In this document: positions 7,974 to 20,519 of the stretch, in pieces
Layout of the letters: each line of letters begins with the position of its first letter
How positions within the stretch are numbered: the stretch's first letter is position 1
Assembly (NCBI GenBank): GCA_011503125.2
Contig: WWBZ02000002.1
Coordinates: 1,488,001-1,552,000, forward strand
Source of the DNA: Botryosphaeria dothidea
Taxonomy: Eukaryota > Ascomycota > Dothideomycetes > Botryosphaeriales > Botryosphaeriaceae
Reading direction: 5' to 3'
Length of the DNA stretch: 64,000 bases
Position numbers and translations under genes: made by a program
Notes under the pieces: model-generated
Told to the model about the DNA's origin: nothing
Database searches by the model: none
Seen by the model: only the letters and a program-made list of their open reading frames with translations

Positions 7974-10628
7974 TCAGTAGTTCTCAGCCAATCCCATTCC
8001 AGAATAATCCGGGATATCGCTCGTATTACAGGAAAACGCACTGCGATCCCACACCTTATCCGGCAGGATACCTGCTTTCATGCCACTCTCCCAACTCCAC
8101 TGCACCGCCTTCTCTGTCTTCCATGTCCAGTAGAACCAGCCCCACCCTTGCTCAAAGCTGTAGATCTGGGCAAGTGCGAAGTGAAGTAGGAACTGTTTGT
8201 ACGTGTCACTGTAACTCGACGGATCCGCATTGGCATTGGCGCAGGAACAGACGGGATTATTGTCGGTAGGACATGTGGGCGTGAGGACCGAGGTGCTGCT
8301 GTTGCCCGTGTTGTACGTGCCCTCCCAGCGGGTGCCCCAGCCAACGTTGTTGATGTACGTGGTGCAGTCCGTGTCGGCCTGGGACCACTCACCGCACATG
8401 GTCGGACCAAAGCCGGTTGTCTTGTCCATGGACCGAAGAGACTGTTTCGTCCATCCTTCGCACGCGAAGTTGACCTTCTCTGCGTGCGAGAACTTGATTA
8501 GATCGACGTTGAAGATGACGTACTGATGCACATCCAGGAGAAGATCGTCGTAATTTTGCAGCTTGCCTTGCCAGTTATCCAGGCCGAGAAAACCGTCGCC
8601 GAAGACAAGGATGGCCGTGATGTTGTTCTTGCGGATTTTGGGGATCAACTCATCGTACCAAGCGAGTACATCAGCTGTATCGAGCTCCACCATACGAGGC
8701 TCGTTTGCCAGGCCGTACATCGTGACCACGTTTTTGTAACGTGGCTGGGCGAAGAATTGCGATAGCTGATCGTGGATGTCGATGCTACGTTGCGCATTAA
8801 GAGTGCCATCCGTACCGTTCAACCAGCCGATAGCTCCCTGCCTTCCACTGTGGTTCCAGCCATTCTGACTGCCAGGCAAGCCGTGCAGATCTAAATTGAC
8901 TCGAAGGCCATTTCGTCTTGCATACTCAATGCCACGAAGAAGATACCGCCATGAGACTTTGGCGACATATGGATCTCCATCGTAGGTGGTGACGGCCCAG
9001 TAGTTGAACGGAATGCGGACATGGTCGAAGCCTGCGTTGCGAATATCCTCGAAAGTCTGCTTTGTAATCCAAGAAGAGTAATGCTCTTCCAGATTCGACT
9101 TCGCCTTTCCAGCCATACTCGTGGTGAGTGTCCACTCATCAATAACTCCATCGCGGGTGCTGTAGGACTCGAAGAAAGACGGCGTAATGAACGGTTCGAT
9201 ATTGAGCCAGCCACCAACGTTGACACCACGGATGGGCATGTCGCCATACTTGAATTCTTTATCAAGAGCTGGGACATGCTCATTGGCCTGGACACTGTCA
9301 TCCCATGTCATGTTGAGACCCATGATTGAGAGACCAGCGACCGTGTCGTTGGTAAAGGTGACGTTGAAATCCTCGGTATCGTACCATGTAAAAGGATCCA
9401 GTAGGCCACCTCGTGCATATTCCGGTATGTCGTCCTCAGACATGCCATCTAGATTGCTGTTGTCCGGTTTGCCCGAATCTGACGAGCTGATTGTAGAAGA
9501 GCTACTGTCATCGCTGTTGTTCTTCCCGGACACAACCACAGCAACAGGGATGACAATGGCGAGGATTAGGACGATAATGCCGACTATGATGAAGATCTTC
9601 TTCCGCTTCTTCTTTTTCAGCTCTGCGTCATAATAGTCGTCACTGCTCCCACCTCCGCCGCCACGTTGCGCCATGCGATACTCGTACTCTTCTTTGCCGC
9701 CTTCTTCAAGCAGAGGCCCACTGACAACTCGACTCTTCTTGTTCCTCCCCGCAACCGCAGTCGCCGCAAGTGCTCTCTCTTTTCTTCTCCTCCGTCTTTC
9801 TTCACGCTCATCCTCCGTATAGTCTCTCCGTCTGCGCCTTGGTTCCGCGGGATCATCCGTGTACGGATCATCAGTATACGGCTCCGGAAAGTCATCATAT
9901 CCCCTTACTCGGATTCCATCATTTGCCACAGCAGGATATGCTGGCCGGAGCTCCTCCTCCTCATCCTCCAGCTCAGCATCCACATTCCTGCTGCGCCTGA
10001 ACCCCATCTCCTCCTCATATCTCCTCCTCTTCTCTTTCTCCCTCGCCCTCTCCTCCTTCTCCCTCGCCCTCTCCTCTTTCTCCCTTCTTCTCTCCCTCTT
10101 CGCCTCCCTCTGCCTCTCCTTCTCCAACCTCTCCTCCTCATCCCTCACCTGCTTCAAATAATTCTCATCATACTGATTCGCCTTCCACCCAGTCTTCGCA
10201 TTCATCGTATCCAACTGCGCCAGCGCATCCGCATGCAGCAGCGGCCGCGAACTCGCCCCGGAATCCCTACTCGCCGGTGTATCCGTGCCAGTCCACCGCG
10301 AGCTCCCGGCGCCACCTCCATAGCTCTCCCTCTGCCGGTGGCGCGTGGCTTTTTTCGGGCTGGGCGAGCTGCTGTGGTACGGCGAGTCGTACGAGCGTTC
10401 CGGGTGGCGCGGCAGCATGGGCTCGCCGGTCGAGTCCGTCGCGCGGTGGCCCTTTCGTCGCCGCCTTTCCTGCTTCCCGTCCGTGTCGTACTCGCGGTCG
10501 CTGGTCGGTTCGCGCGTGCGGCGACGCTCGCGGTGAGGCGTTCCCCCATCTTCTGGATCGCGGCTCTCGCGCCGCCGGCGGCGTTCGCGGTCGCGGTCGC
10601 GCCGGGGCGATTCGTAGTCGCGCGGCAT
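7974..10628 (-). CDS. exgD: Membrane-anchored glucan exo-1,3-beta-glucosidase, GH5 (ExgD type)
   Basis: One uninterrupted 884-codon frame. Residues 1-340 form a highly charged, Arg/Glu-rich cytosolic tail with coiled-coil-like KEERAREKEERAREKE repeats. A basic stop (KKKKRKK) precedes one membrane segment at about 343-367 (IFIIVGIIVLILAIV...), so the protein is type II with an extracellular enzyme. The GH5 domain follows: GVNVGGW near its start, the acid/base Glu in GLANEPRM (about 643) and the nucleophile Glu in MCGEW (about 745). N-glycosylation sequons are frequent outside. The enzyme removes glucose from beta-1,3-glucan during wall remodelling. This architecture matches Aspergillus ExgD, but the tail is long. 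The frame is intronless, unlike most neighbours. Confidence 0.93.
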   Translation of the reverse strand: MPRDYESPRRDRDRERRRRRESRDPEDGGTPHRERRRTREPTSDREYDTDGKQERRRRKGHRATDSTGEPMLPRHPERSYDSPYHSSSPSPKKATRHRQRESYGGGAGSSRWTGTDTPASRDSGASSRPLLHADALAQLDTMNAKTGWKANQYDENYLKQVRDEEERLEKERQREAKRERRREKEERAREKEERAREKEKRRRYEEEMGFRRSRNVDAELEDEEEELRPAYPAVANDGIRVRGYDDFPEPYTDDPYTDDPAEPRRRRRDYTEDEREERRRRRKERALAATAVAGRNKKSRVVSGPLLEEGGKEEYEYRMAQRGGGGGSSDDYYDAELKKKKRKKIFIIVGIIVLILAIVIPVAVVVSGKNNSDDSSSSTISSSDSGKPDNSNLDGMSEDDIPEYARGGLLDPFTWYDTEDFNVTFTNDTVAGLSIMGLNMTWDDSVQANEHVPALDKEFKYGDMPIRGVNVGGWLNIEPFITPSFFESYSTRDGVIDEWTLTTSMAGKAKSNLEEHYSSWITKQTFEDIRNAGFDHVRIPFNYWAVTTYDGDPYVAKVSWRYLLRGIEYARRNGLRVNLDLHGLPGSQNGWNHSGRQGAIGWLNGTDGTLNAQRSIDIHDQLSQFFAQPRYKNVVTMYGLANEPRMVELDTADVLAWYDELIPKIRKNNITAILVFGDGFLGLDNWQGKLQNYDDLLLDVHQYVIFNVDLIKFSHAEKVNFACEGWTKQSLRSMDKTTGFGPTMCGEWSQADTDCTTYINNVGWGTRWEGTYNTGNSSTSVLTPTCPTDNNPVCSCANANADPSSYSDTYKQFLLHFALAQIYSFEQGWGWFYWTWKTEKAVQWSWESGMKAGILPDKVWDRSAFSCNTSDIPDYSGMGLAENY

Positions 10629-11687
10629 TGTTGGGGGCCGGGAAAGGGCGTCGTCGTCGTGCGGAATGGAGGCGGCTTCGCGGTGGCTGGGGAACGAGGA
10701 ATGCGGGCAAAGAGAGAGGAAGCGAGAAGCGGCGCAACTCGAAATTCAAGGCAACGAGAGCAAGAGGAATGAGAGAAAGTGGAAGACGAATCAAGACGAC
10801 AGAAAACAAAATTCAGCGGCTCTGGAGACTGGTTGCGCGTCGGCTTTCGACGTGTGGCTGGTAGACTTCGCTGGGCGCGAAGCTGGGCAGCGCGGCGTCG
10901 TTGCTATGGCAACTCTTTCCCGCCAGATCAGATCAACACCATCCGCGCTTCTGGTCTGGGGGATCCTTGCGTCAATGCGTCAATGACGTCGATCAACCGT
11001 GCGATGCCCGGATTTGTCCTCCATGACAATAGATTGGCCTCGTGGGCTTTCCGTGAAGAAAGCCACCCCACGAAACCTTCCTCACCCAGCTTGACTGCCA
11101 CACGCATTTTTTGATTTGGTATGGATGAGCCACTACTCCGGGCATGCATGTAGATGATTGTAGTCACCACTCACAACCGTCACACTGGGTTTCATTTATC
11201 CATTGCAGCGACAGTGAGGAAACTGACTCCAAGCGATGTAGTTAGCACATTAAAATTGATTGTTTTACAAATCTGTGAACTACTCATCCAGGGGAAATCA
11301 ATCATGGCATCTCTTTCGAGGACGTGCGCCCATCATACGACGTAAATTGCTGCGGTGGTATCATGTATTGTCTGCGCACTATTCCTACAGAAAAAAATGG
11401 GAAGCGTGACGGCACGGGCGTCTTCCAGTGCCGGTGACGGCTCTCTGCACGCTCTAATTTCCTAAGACGCCAAATTCTCATTCAAAGCCACCCCGGCCCC
11501 GGGTTGGGCCCTCTCTTGGTTGGTATCCTAACGTAAATCATGCAATGCACGCCTGATGCGTGAATGTCTCGCGAAGCCCGAAAACTTTGTCGGTGGGTTC
11601 CGAATGGTGCATGCGGTGTTATTCGGCCGCGAATGCATGCCGAGTGAAGGGGTGAGTCGAGTATGCGATCCTTCGCGGGCTCCTTGT
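10629..11687. other. Intergenic: exgD promoter and 3' flank of NMNAT
   Basis: About 1.06 kb. The first 300 bp upstream of exgD are GC-rich and read as long open frames on both strands, but without motifs. The rest is ordinary spacer. No gene, RNA or repeat is recognised. Confidence 0.6.
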
Positions 11688-13229
11688 CTACGAAGAGCTG
11701 GACGCGGCTGCCACCTTGCCCTTCTCTTCCTTCTTGTCTTTGTCGCCTTCATCGCTGTACAGACCGTTCGCCTCAATATACCTGAACGGATTAGTGTATT
11801 GTCCCATAATTCCAATCAGTAGCGCTTACTTGATGACCGCTTCCGGCACGAGGTAGCGAATGGACATGTCTCGCTTCAAGAACAGTCTAATCCTGGTGCT
11901 AGACACGTCGTTCTTCACTAATTGATGAATTACACTGCGCCTGTCAGAGAACGAATACCACAGCAAATTCACGGAAACGTACTAGATGTTGTCACGCCAC
12001 TGCTGAAGACTAGCCAATGCGTCATCAATATCAGTTCCTGACAACTTATTAGTACGGATTCAAGTTAGTCACTCATAACTGAGATAATACCTTCGCGCTC
12101 GACAATGAATGCGCCGTCTGTAGCAGGTCAGTGCGAACGAACTCAAACACTTTGATCAGAGCGCACTCACAGTGACCCAAAATGTGGTCCAAATCCTTCG
12201 GAGCCCACAAGTCTGAGAGCTTGATCAGTACCACTGCCCAAAATTGCACACGGCGCTTCGAAATCTTACTGGGAGTTGACATGGTCTGAATCAGGTCGGC
12301 TGTAATTATTTTTGTCAGCCATTACACGCACAGCAGTCGGGCCACCGTGGCAAACTCACCTCCTGCAAGGAGCGCAACCTTGATTTTCCTCTTCTGACCG
12401 CTGTAGTCTTCAATACCACCACGAACTTCATTTAGCTCGTGGTCGAAGTGGTCCAGAACCTTGGCGGTGGGCAGGTACTCCTTGTGTATCGGTTCTGGTC
12501 ACGTGACGTCAGCGCCTTTGCATGAACCCTGCATTCGTGTTATGCCGTACCCCATCGGTCAACCGAAATCCACGAAGAGTCCTCCACTGCCAAGTCGCAC
12601 ATTCGAATACGGTGATCAGCTGAAGCCAGACCGGCTTTCTGCGGAATTGTCAGCAATATCCGAAAGAGGGATCATCACAATTTGCGTATGTTGAGTCAGC
12701 CGGCTTTATGATTCCGTCATGCAGCCAAAGTGGAGCAGTTCGGTATGTTTCAGAGGGCTTAACGCCGAGGGTAAAGTGAAAGAACAGTAGGTTGCAATGC
12801 TTTGTCCCTGTGCGGCGGTGTGGGTGCGGAAAGTCAGACAAGAACATACCTTGTAGGCATCGCCGACTTTGTGAGGAATGTTAGCAGAAACCTCCGGGTC
12901 GGGATCTCTAAATACACTTACCAGGCGACAGGTAACCGCCTGTAGGAGGCCCAGGTCAGCTCTTGGCCACTTCGTGTCGGGATACCGGGATGTTGTAACA
13001 TACCGACTACCTCAAATTCCGTATTGTACCTCACCCAGTCCAGGGCCATCTCAAAGATGCGCAAGTGCAAGTATGTGATCGGGCTAAAAGAGCCGCATGC
13101 GACGAGGACCAACGGCGTCCTGCCGCTGTCGCTCAGAACCTTCTTCAGGCGTTGTGTGGGGAACTCGTAGCCGGCGAGTGGCAAGGCATCGCCGACGCCG
13201 TTCTGAGCGACTTCCTGGGTTTGCGACAT
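11688..13229 (-). CDS. nma1: Nicotinamide/nicotinate mononucleotide adenylyltransferase, eleven exons
   Basis: Eleven exons (13229-13004, 12939-12922, 12866-12850, 12638-12551, 12494-12360, 12299-12270, 12212-12171, 12117-12091, 12037-11983, 11934-11830, 11781-11688) give 278 residues. The GSFSPITYLHLRIFE motif is the nucleotidyltransferase signature of GxFxPxTxxH type. LWAPKDLDHIL and the late SSTRIRLFLKRDMSIRYLVP are the other hallmarks. It makes NAD (or deamido-NAD) from NMN (or NaMN) and ATP. Four exons are only 17-30 nt long. The start at MSQTQE (13229) was preferred over an in-frame upstream ATG at 13364, whose extension is Pro/His-rich and unlike the family. The gene is divergent from the HECT ligase. 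Confidence 0.92.
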
Positions 13230-14720
13230 GGGTAGCGCGTGCGAGAGCGACGGTAGGTGGTTGTTGGGAGGGGTGGGGGGGGGGGACGGAGGATTTGTCG
13301 CGTGCTGGCGGTCGGCGGCGGGATGAGTCGAGAGTGCTTCTATGACGTCCGAGGCTGTACGCAATAGCGGCCGGAGGGTCGCGCGCGGGCGTTGGAGAGG
13401 TTATGCCGTGAGCGTTACAACGAGCGGTGGGCGCATGCAGAACCAAGATAAGGCTGGGCGGGCGAGCGGTTGAAGTAGAGGGGCGGCAGCCGGCTTGAGG
13501 GAAAGATTAGCTGGGCGATTGTTCTGCGGTTGGTTGGGATGGTCTAGCGGGGTCGGAAAACGACGAGCTAACTAACTGCGATGAGGGGTCGGACTATGGC
13601 AGTTTCCGGCCTAGCACAAGCATGCGGAGGAATAACAAAAGTGATCAAGACCCTGGCTGCAGAGACGGCGAGCGGTGCTGCTTATAAAGTGGTGGCAAGT
13701 GTGGCAGGCAGCAGTAAGTAATGGTATTATGAAGCGCGAGGCTCCGGCTGTGCCTGCTACGCAGCGCTCCAAGGCCGGCGCCGTTGCGGTAGGCGAGCTC
13801 CATTACCCGATATCGCTGGATTATGCCATCGTGACCCCACGGCCGGCGGAGGGTGCCTCAGCCTGCGACCAGGCACCGGCTATCGCGGGCAGATCCATGT
13901 CGTGCGTGGCCTTCCCAGTCGAGGCAGTTGGTCCCCGCGGCGACATTGCGCCATGCCCTGCCGTTTTGGAGCAATTGCGCGCGGGGCGATTTTGCGCGCG
14001 GGGCGGGCAAACTGCGCTTCGGCGCTGTCTGAGACAAGACAGTCAAAGTGGTGAACGGACCGCCGGGCGGGCGGCCGCGGTGAATTCGTGATTGTCGGCC
14101 AGAGCATTGATTGTCGTCGGCGCTGCCCCGAGCGGGCGACGGCGTGAAGCGCGTGCGGTGTATTGAATGTGCGTGCGCGCGGCCGGGCGCCGGGTGTGTC
14201 AAGCGCGCGTGTAGAATTGGCCTTGTGTGTCTGAAACACAGCTCTGATTAAGCAGCTGCCAATGCGTTAATCGCCGAAAGCGAACCCCATCTACGTCTAT
14301 CTCAACTGCACCCACCTCACGCCCTACCCATCCTCCTTTTCCATCTTGGCGGCACCTGGTTCCTTCAAACGGCTCGTTCGCAGCTTGCACCACACCGCCT
14401 CCGCTTTCGACCACCGCTTGCACGCCCCGCCTATGGCCGCCAGGTCGTAGATTTGTGGCATGGACCGGGAGTGTCATTCACCAGCACATTCACCACCTGG
14501 ACAGCTGCACGCATCTTCGACGTCGACGCCTTTCTCTTCCAGGTACAGCCCCGCCACTTCTTCTCCGCCCTGCTGCACTGCGAAGCGGCCGCGGTCGTGA
14601 CCAACGCAACGGGCTCCTCCCTCCTTCCGCCTTCCTTGATCCACGACACTGCGACGCCCGACACCAAGCGCCACAGTCAGGATCGTCCACCGCTCCACCG
14701 TCACCACAAATCAGTTTCTC
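13230..14720. other. Bidirectional intergenic region between NMNAT and HECT ligase
   Basis: About 1.5 kb separating two divergent housekeeping genes. It is GC-rich with G runs (near 13269-13281). Its open frames overlap each other on both strands and carry no motifs. I see promoter space only. Confidence 0.6.
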
Positions 14721-17700
14721 ATGTCTTCAAGAGTCACTCGCTCTTCTGCGAGGCTCTCAGCAGCAGGTTCTTCCAATCAGCCGCCCGCACAGCCCAGCAG
14801 CACCGCACCTGCGAGGGCGCCAACGTCGACGCGGAAACGGAAACAAACCGCTCGCGAGACCAGCCCCGACCAACCTCATCCCGAAGATCTAGAGCCCGCA
14901 CGCTCTTCAACTGCGAGACGCCCCAAGCGGGCAAAGGTTGACGCGCCGGAGCCCCCCACACAAGCCCCGTCCGCCACCCTTCGTCGGAGGAAGGGCAGCC
15001 GAGCAGACACGGCCATGTCCAGCGCTGGGTACGATTCTGACTCTATACCGTCAGCAATGCATACCACTGACGCACACAGACCGTCTTCGGGACCCTCAGA
15101 GGAAAAGTCGAACCCCGCAACAACCCAGCAATCGGCAAGGCGTAAAAGCGGCCGCAAGAAGGACATCCAAGGTGCGTATCACCCTACTACGTCACCATAC
15201 CCTCGCTAGATATTCCCACACTGACTTTTTTTCCCCAGACCCTTCCACCTCCACCGGCCCGTCGGCCCGCCGTACGAAGAAGCAGTCAACAAAGACTGAT
15301 GAGGATGTTACAATGAGGGATGACGATGACATCGCGGAAGGACAAGACGAGGGTGCAGACAGAGGTCGGCATGGCATGAGCGACGACAGCACTGGAGAAG
15401 GCGGCGTGCCTCCGCGGTACGACGAGGATGATGACGAAGATCCGTTTGGAAGTGGTTTCCTCGGCCGTCCTGGAGGTCCGTCTGGCCTGTCGAATACGCT
15501 GCGAGCACTGAGCGGCATGATGTCAGGCATGTCCTCGCGTCTGCGCAACATCTTGGAGAACTTAAGACAGAAAGACGACCCGTCAGTCCAGTTGATTGCC
15601 TTGCAAGAGCTCTCCGAGATCTTGCTCGTGTCGACAGAAGATAACCTCACGGGCCACTTCCCGCCTGATCAGTATGTCAAAGAGCTTGTTTCGCTCATGC
15701 AACCCAACGATTTCGGTGATGAGAACCCGGAAATCATGCTCCTCGCGTGCCGTTGCATAGCCAACCTGATGGAGGCTCTCCCCGCTGCTACCGCCAACGT
15801 CGTCTACGGCGGCGCGGTCCCGATTCTGTGCCAGAAGCTACTTGAAATTCACTTCATCGACTTGGCCGAGCAGGCTCTAAGCGTAAGTTCTGACATTCGA
15901 TATTCTCAATGCATCGTACTGATTTCCTGCAGACTTTGGAGAAGATTTCTGTGGAGTTTCCTGCTTCGATCGTCCGCGAGGGAGGTTTGAACGCCTGCTT
16001 GACATACCTTGACTTCTTCCCCACTAGCACCCAGAGGACTGCAGTGACCACCGCAGCAAATTGCTGTCGCAACATACCGGAAGACTGCTTCCCGACCGTA
16101 CGCGACGTTATGCCCATTCTCCTCAATGTGTTGAACAGCAGTGACCAGCGCGTGGTCGAACAGGGCTGCTACTGCGTGTCAAGGATCGTGGAGAGCTTCA
16201 AGTACCAGGAGGGAAAGTTGGAGGAGTTGGTAAGCCCAGAGTTGTTGCAAGCCATACTTCGCCTGCTCTTACCAGGTACAACCAACCTGATTGGACCGAA
16301 CATTCACACTCTATTCCTCCGTGTCCTATCCATTACGGCTCGCGCCTCACCTCGACTCTCTGTCGAGCTTTTTAAGATGAAGGTCGTGGATACTCTCTAC
16401 CAGATCCTCACGGGCGTGTCGCCTCCCGACGGGACTGAGGATATTGCCACCAAGATCGATAGCGTGGTCATCATGCAGGCTCTGATCCACCGTCCCCGTG
16501 AGCAGGTCTTTGAGACCCTCAACGTTATATGCGAGTTACTTCCAGCTGTCCAGAAAGACGGTCTCAACTATCTCGATGAGATCTTTGACGCGAGCTTCCA
16601 TGGTGATGACTATATGCCCATGTCGACCAGGTCAAGGAAAACTCCAAACGACAAGCGCCTGGAACTGTTGGAAGGTTGCAAGGATGAAGTCCGGCGTTTC
16701 GCCGTTATACTTCTTCCTACTCTGACCGATGCGTACTCTAGCACGGTAAACTTGAGTGTCCGCCAGAAAGTCTTGACTGCTCAGCTGAAGATGTTGTCCA
16801 ACCTTGACGAAGGAATCCTCAAGGAAGCTCTCCGGGCCGTTCCTTACGCTTCCTACTTGGCCTCAATCCTCTCACAACAGGATCACCCGTCGCTTGTCAC
16901 GTTTGCCCTGCAAGCTGCAGAGTTACTCTTGAAGCGCCTGGAGTCCATCTACCGCTATCAATTCTACCGCGAAGGCGTCATTTCGGAGATATCGCGCTTG
17001 GCAGAGAGACCTACGAAGAGCTTGGAAGAAAAGCCCAAACCGGCCAAGTCCGCAGTGGATGCCGAGCAATTCGGCTCTTCCAGCAAAGCCAGCAGCGAAG
17101 CAGGCGACGAGGATGTTGATCGTGAGATGGAGGATGGTCCCGACGTTGACGACTTGCACTCGGATGACGACGACGAAGATCACGAGGACCACGACGATAA
17201 CCATGACGACGACGATGACGAGGATGGTTCGGATTCTTCATCTTCGTCGGGTCATCGCTATGGCGCTCAGCCCCTACCAGACGTCGACGACATTATCACA
17301 AAGCGTGCTCAGAAGTTCATGGAAATCCACGAGACCAATCAGGGCAAGGAAATGCGCGAGAAGGCTTTGGCTATCCTTGAGGACCTGAAGACTTTGGCTC
17401 AGGATATCAAGGCCTGCTATTCTGGCACAGTTTGCGACCGCGATGAGGACCTCTTTATCCGTTTGGCCGAGTATTTTGACGGAGATGCTCTCGAGAGCAT
17501 CACGAGCTACGAACTTTTGACTTCTGGAATCGTTGACGTACTACTCGACTTGTTCTCCGATTCCAACGTATCCAGCAAGCTCGAGGCAAGGACTGCTTTT
17601 CTGGAGGCTTTCATGGGTACGACCAATCAGAGCAAGCAGAAGACTGCAAGCACTGCTTCTCCCGTCACGCCTTTCAGCATTCTAGTGAGCAAGTTGCAAG

Positions 17701-20519
17701 ACTTGCTTAGTCGCGCCGAGCACTTTGAGGTCATCACGGTTCATCAGAACACATTCGACAGCAACCGTAGCTCTGCCGCTTCAATGCTTGCGAAGCAGCT
17801 GAGACTCAAGCTGGTGGCCGATGAGGATTCCGGCATTCCCCGCGCGTACAGGAATATCATGGTCTCAATCCATGCAATCGCCACTTTCAAAGCCTTGGAT
17901 GACTATCTTCGGCCACGCATCGCTCTTGCTGAGCGGCCTAGGCCCTCGGGTAGAAACAGAGACGGCGTTTCCAATGCGATTGCAGCATACGCTGCGGCCA
18001 TCGCCGGCCGTAACGCCGGTCTTGGTGGCCGGGACTCCCCTGCAACACCCCCACTGCCTGGCCCTATTGACAGCACTAATCGTGCTTCTTCTTCAAAGAG
18101 GACTACCAGGTCAAAGGCTACAGCCGGTTCGAGCGCAAACCAAGAGGCAAGCACTCCGTCAGGGAAACAGTCCGGGTCTGGCCCGAGGCGCTCCAGCCGG
18201 AAACGTCAAGATCAGGCCAACCCACCGCCTCCACCACCTCCGCCCGCCCCATCTTCCCTGGATGATGTTCGAGACCCTCTAGAGTGTGCCGATGAAGCTC
18301 AGCTTTCAGACGATGATGATTTGGGCGATGGAGAGGGCCTGGATGCGATCGTAGATGACCTTGAGGATGAGATGGACGAGGATATTCCAGATCCGTCTGC
18401 TGTCAGTGTCGAGGTTGCTTCGAACGGTAGGGCGACCGCACATAAGGAAGATGGCACTCGCGTCGCTACACCTTTGGGCGGTTCGACACCCTCTTCGGCA
18501 CGCGCGGCTCAGGCTGATCGTTCTCTTGCGGAGAGGTTGGCCACCGAGCAACTTGCCAGCCTGGCTTACCAACGCAATTTGCTTGGCGGAACCCCAACCT
18601 CATCAAGGCCCATGTCCTACGCCGCCGCAATTCAAGCGGTACCTCAGGATTGGCACATCGAGTTCTGCGTCAATGACCAGCCCATCTCCAACGAGACTAC
18701 TATCTATCGTGCTGTTCACATGAGCCAGACTGATGGGGTTGACTCATCCAGGAACATCTGGTCGCCAACGCATACCATCAAGTTCAAGAAAGCCACCGGT
18801 CCGCCTCCCGCTGAGTCAAGCTCATTGACGCCTCCTCCTGAGTCGGTTGCCGATTCTGCTGGAATCCCTCAGTCCTTGAACAAAAATCCGACCACATCCT
18901 CCATCCTACGCCTGCTCAGCATCCTTCACGAGCTGAATGCCAATTTGGATGATGTGCTTTCTGAGAAAAAGGATGCTATCAAAGTCAACGCGGAGCCGTT
19001 GTCACAGTTCGTCAACACAAAGCTCACTGCCAAGCTCAACCGACAGCTTGAGGAGCCGCTCATCGTTGCCAGCAACTGCCTTCCAAGTTGGAGCGAGGAC
19101 CTTGCCAGGCTGTATCCCTTCTTGTTTCCCTTCGAAACACGTCACCTCTTCCTCCAGTCAACGTCTTTCGGGTACTCTCGGTCAATGGCGAGGTGGCAGA
19201 ACGCACAGACTACTAACGACTCGCGCCACGATCGCCACCGCGATGAGAGGCCATTCCTTGGTAGGGTTCAGCGTCAGAAGGTGCGCATCTCCCGCACCAA
19301 GATCCTCGAGTCGGCCGTCAAGGTCATGGAACTTTATGGTTCTTCGCCCAGTGTTCTCGAGGTCGAGTACTTCGAGGAAGTTGGCACCGGCCTGGGTCCA
19401 ACCTTGGAATTCTACTCCACCGTCTCAAAGGAATTCTCCAAGAAGAAACTCAAGCTCTGGCGCGAGAACGAGTCGAACGAAAAGGACGAATTTGCTTTCG
19501 GCAAGCGGGGACTATTCCCTGCTCCCATGAGTACAGAGCAGGGGGAGACTGAGGACGGCAAGAAAGTCCTCCACCTTTTCAAGATTCTCGGCAAGTTCGT
19601 CGCTCGCTCCATGCTGGATTCTCGCATCATCGACGTCTCCTTTAATCCTACGTTCTTCCGCATTGGAGACAATGCCGCCGTTCCACCTTCTCTCGGTGCT
19701 GTGAAGACAGTGGATTCCGACCTAGCCAGAGCGCTCCTATTGCTCAAGAAGTTCGCCAAGGAGAAGAAGGCGGTCGACGAAGACCCCAACTTGACTCCTG
19801 CACAGAAGGTTTCTGCCATCGAGGCCATTGAGATTGATGGAGCCCACGTGGAAGATCTTGGACTCGACTTCACCCTGCCTGGCTATCCCGGCATTGAGCT
19901 TGTCCCAGACGGTGCTAACACCTCGGTGACGATCGAAAATGTTGCTCAGTACGTCGAAGAGGTCTTGGACATGACCCTCGGCGGCGGTGTGCAAAAGCAG
20001 GTCGACGCATTCCGCGCTGGGTTCTCTCAAGTTTTCCCTTACTCCGCCCTCAGGGCGTTCACTTCCGACGAGCTTGTCATGCTATTTGGTCGGACTGATG
20101 AGGATTGGTCGCTTGAAACTCTCATGGATTCGATCAAGGCTGATCACGGTTACAACCTCGACAGCAAGAGCGTTCGCAATTTGCTGCAAGTCATGAGCGA
20201 GCTTACCCAGTCTCAACGCCGTGACTTCCTTCAGTTCGTTACTGGTAGCCCCAAGCTCCCCATTGGTGGTAAGTCCCATTCTTCCACTTTCTCCGCACAA
20301 CTGATACTCATGAACTGCATAGGCTTCAAGGCTCTCACGCCGATGTTCACGGTCGTTTGCAAACCAAGCGAGCCTCCGTACACGTCTGATGATTACCTTC
20401 CCAGCGTCATGACTTGCGTGAACTATTTGAAGATGCCCGACTACAGCAGTCTTGAGGTTCTCAAGGAGAAGCTCTTCGTCGCCATCAAAGAAGGCCAGGG
20501 TGCTTTCCACCTTTCGTAA
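14721..20519 (+). CDS. ufd4: HECT-type E3 ubiquitin ligase, UFD4/TRIP12 family
   Basis: Exons 14721-15171, 15239-15882, 15933-20268 and 20323-20519 encode 1875 residues. The first 200 residues are a Ser/Arg/Pro-rich, nuclear-like tail. From about 225 to 700 comes an armadillo-type helical repeat region (LRNILENLRQ, QLIALQELSEIL, ACRCIANLMEALP). A long Asp/Glu/His run follows at 17155-17240, and a proline run near 18228-18255. The HECT domain fills the last 400 residues, with the catalytic Cys in LPSVMTCVNYLK (codon 20415) and the usual C-terminal EGQGAFHLS. Known relatives ubiquitinate N-terminal-ubiquitin-fusion and N-degron substrates. The last intron is 54 nt and frame-neutral, so retention would add 18 residues just before the C-lobe end. 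Confidence 0.95.

Noticed and set aside
9666..10772. 368-codon plus-strand frame opposite exgD
   Set aside because: It mirrors the Arg/Glu-rich tail of exgD on the other strand, giving Leu/Pro/Ser-rich low complexity with no domain.
13264..13960. Possible genes in the GC-rich NMNAT-HECT spacer
   Set aside because: Frames occur on both strands at once and have no motifs; GC content explains them.
14938..15990. 350-codon frame overlapping the first exons of the HECT gene
   Set aside because: It reads through the first two introns; the spliced MSSRVTRSS start fits better, and the frame coincides with exon 2 only.
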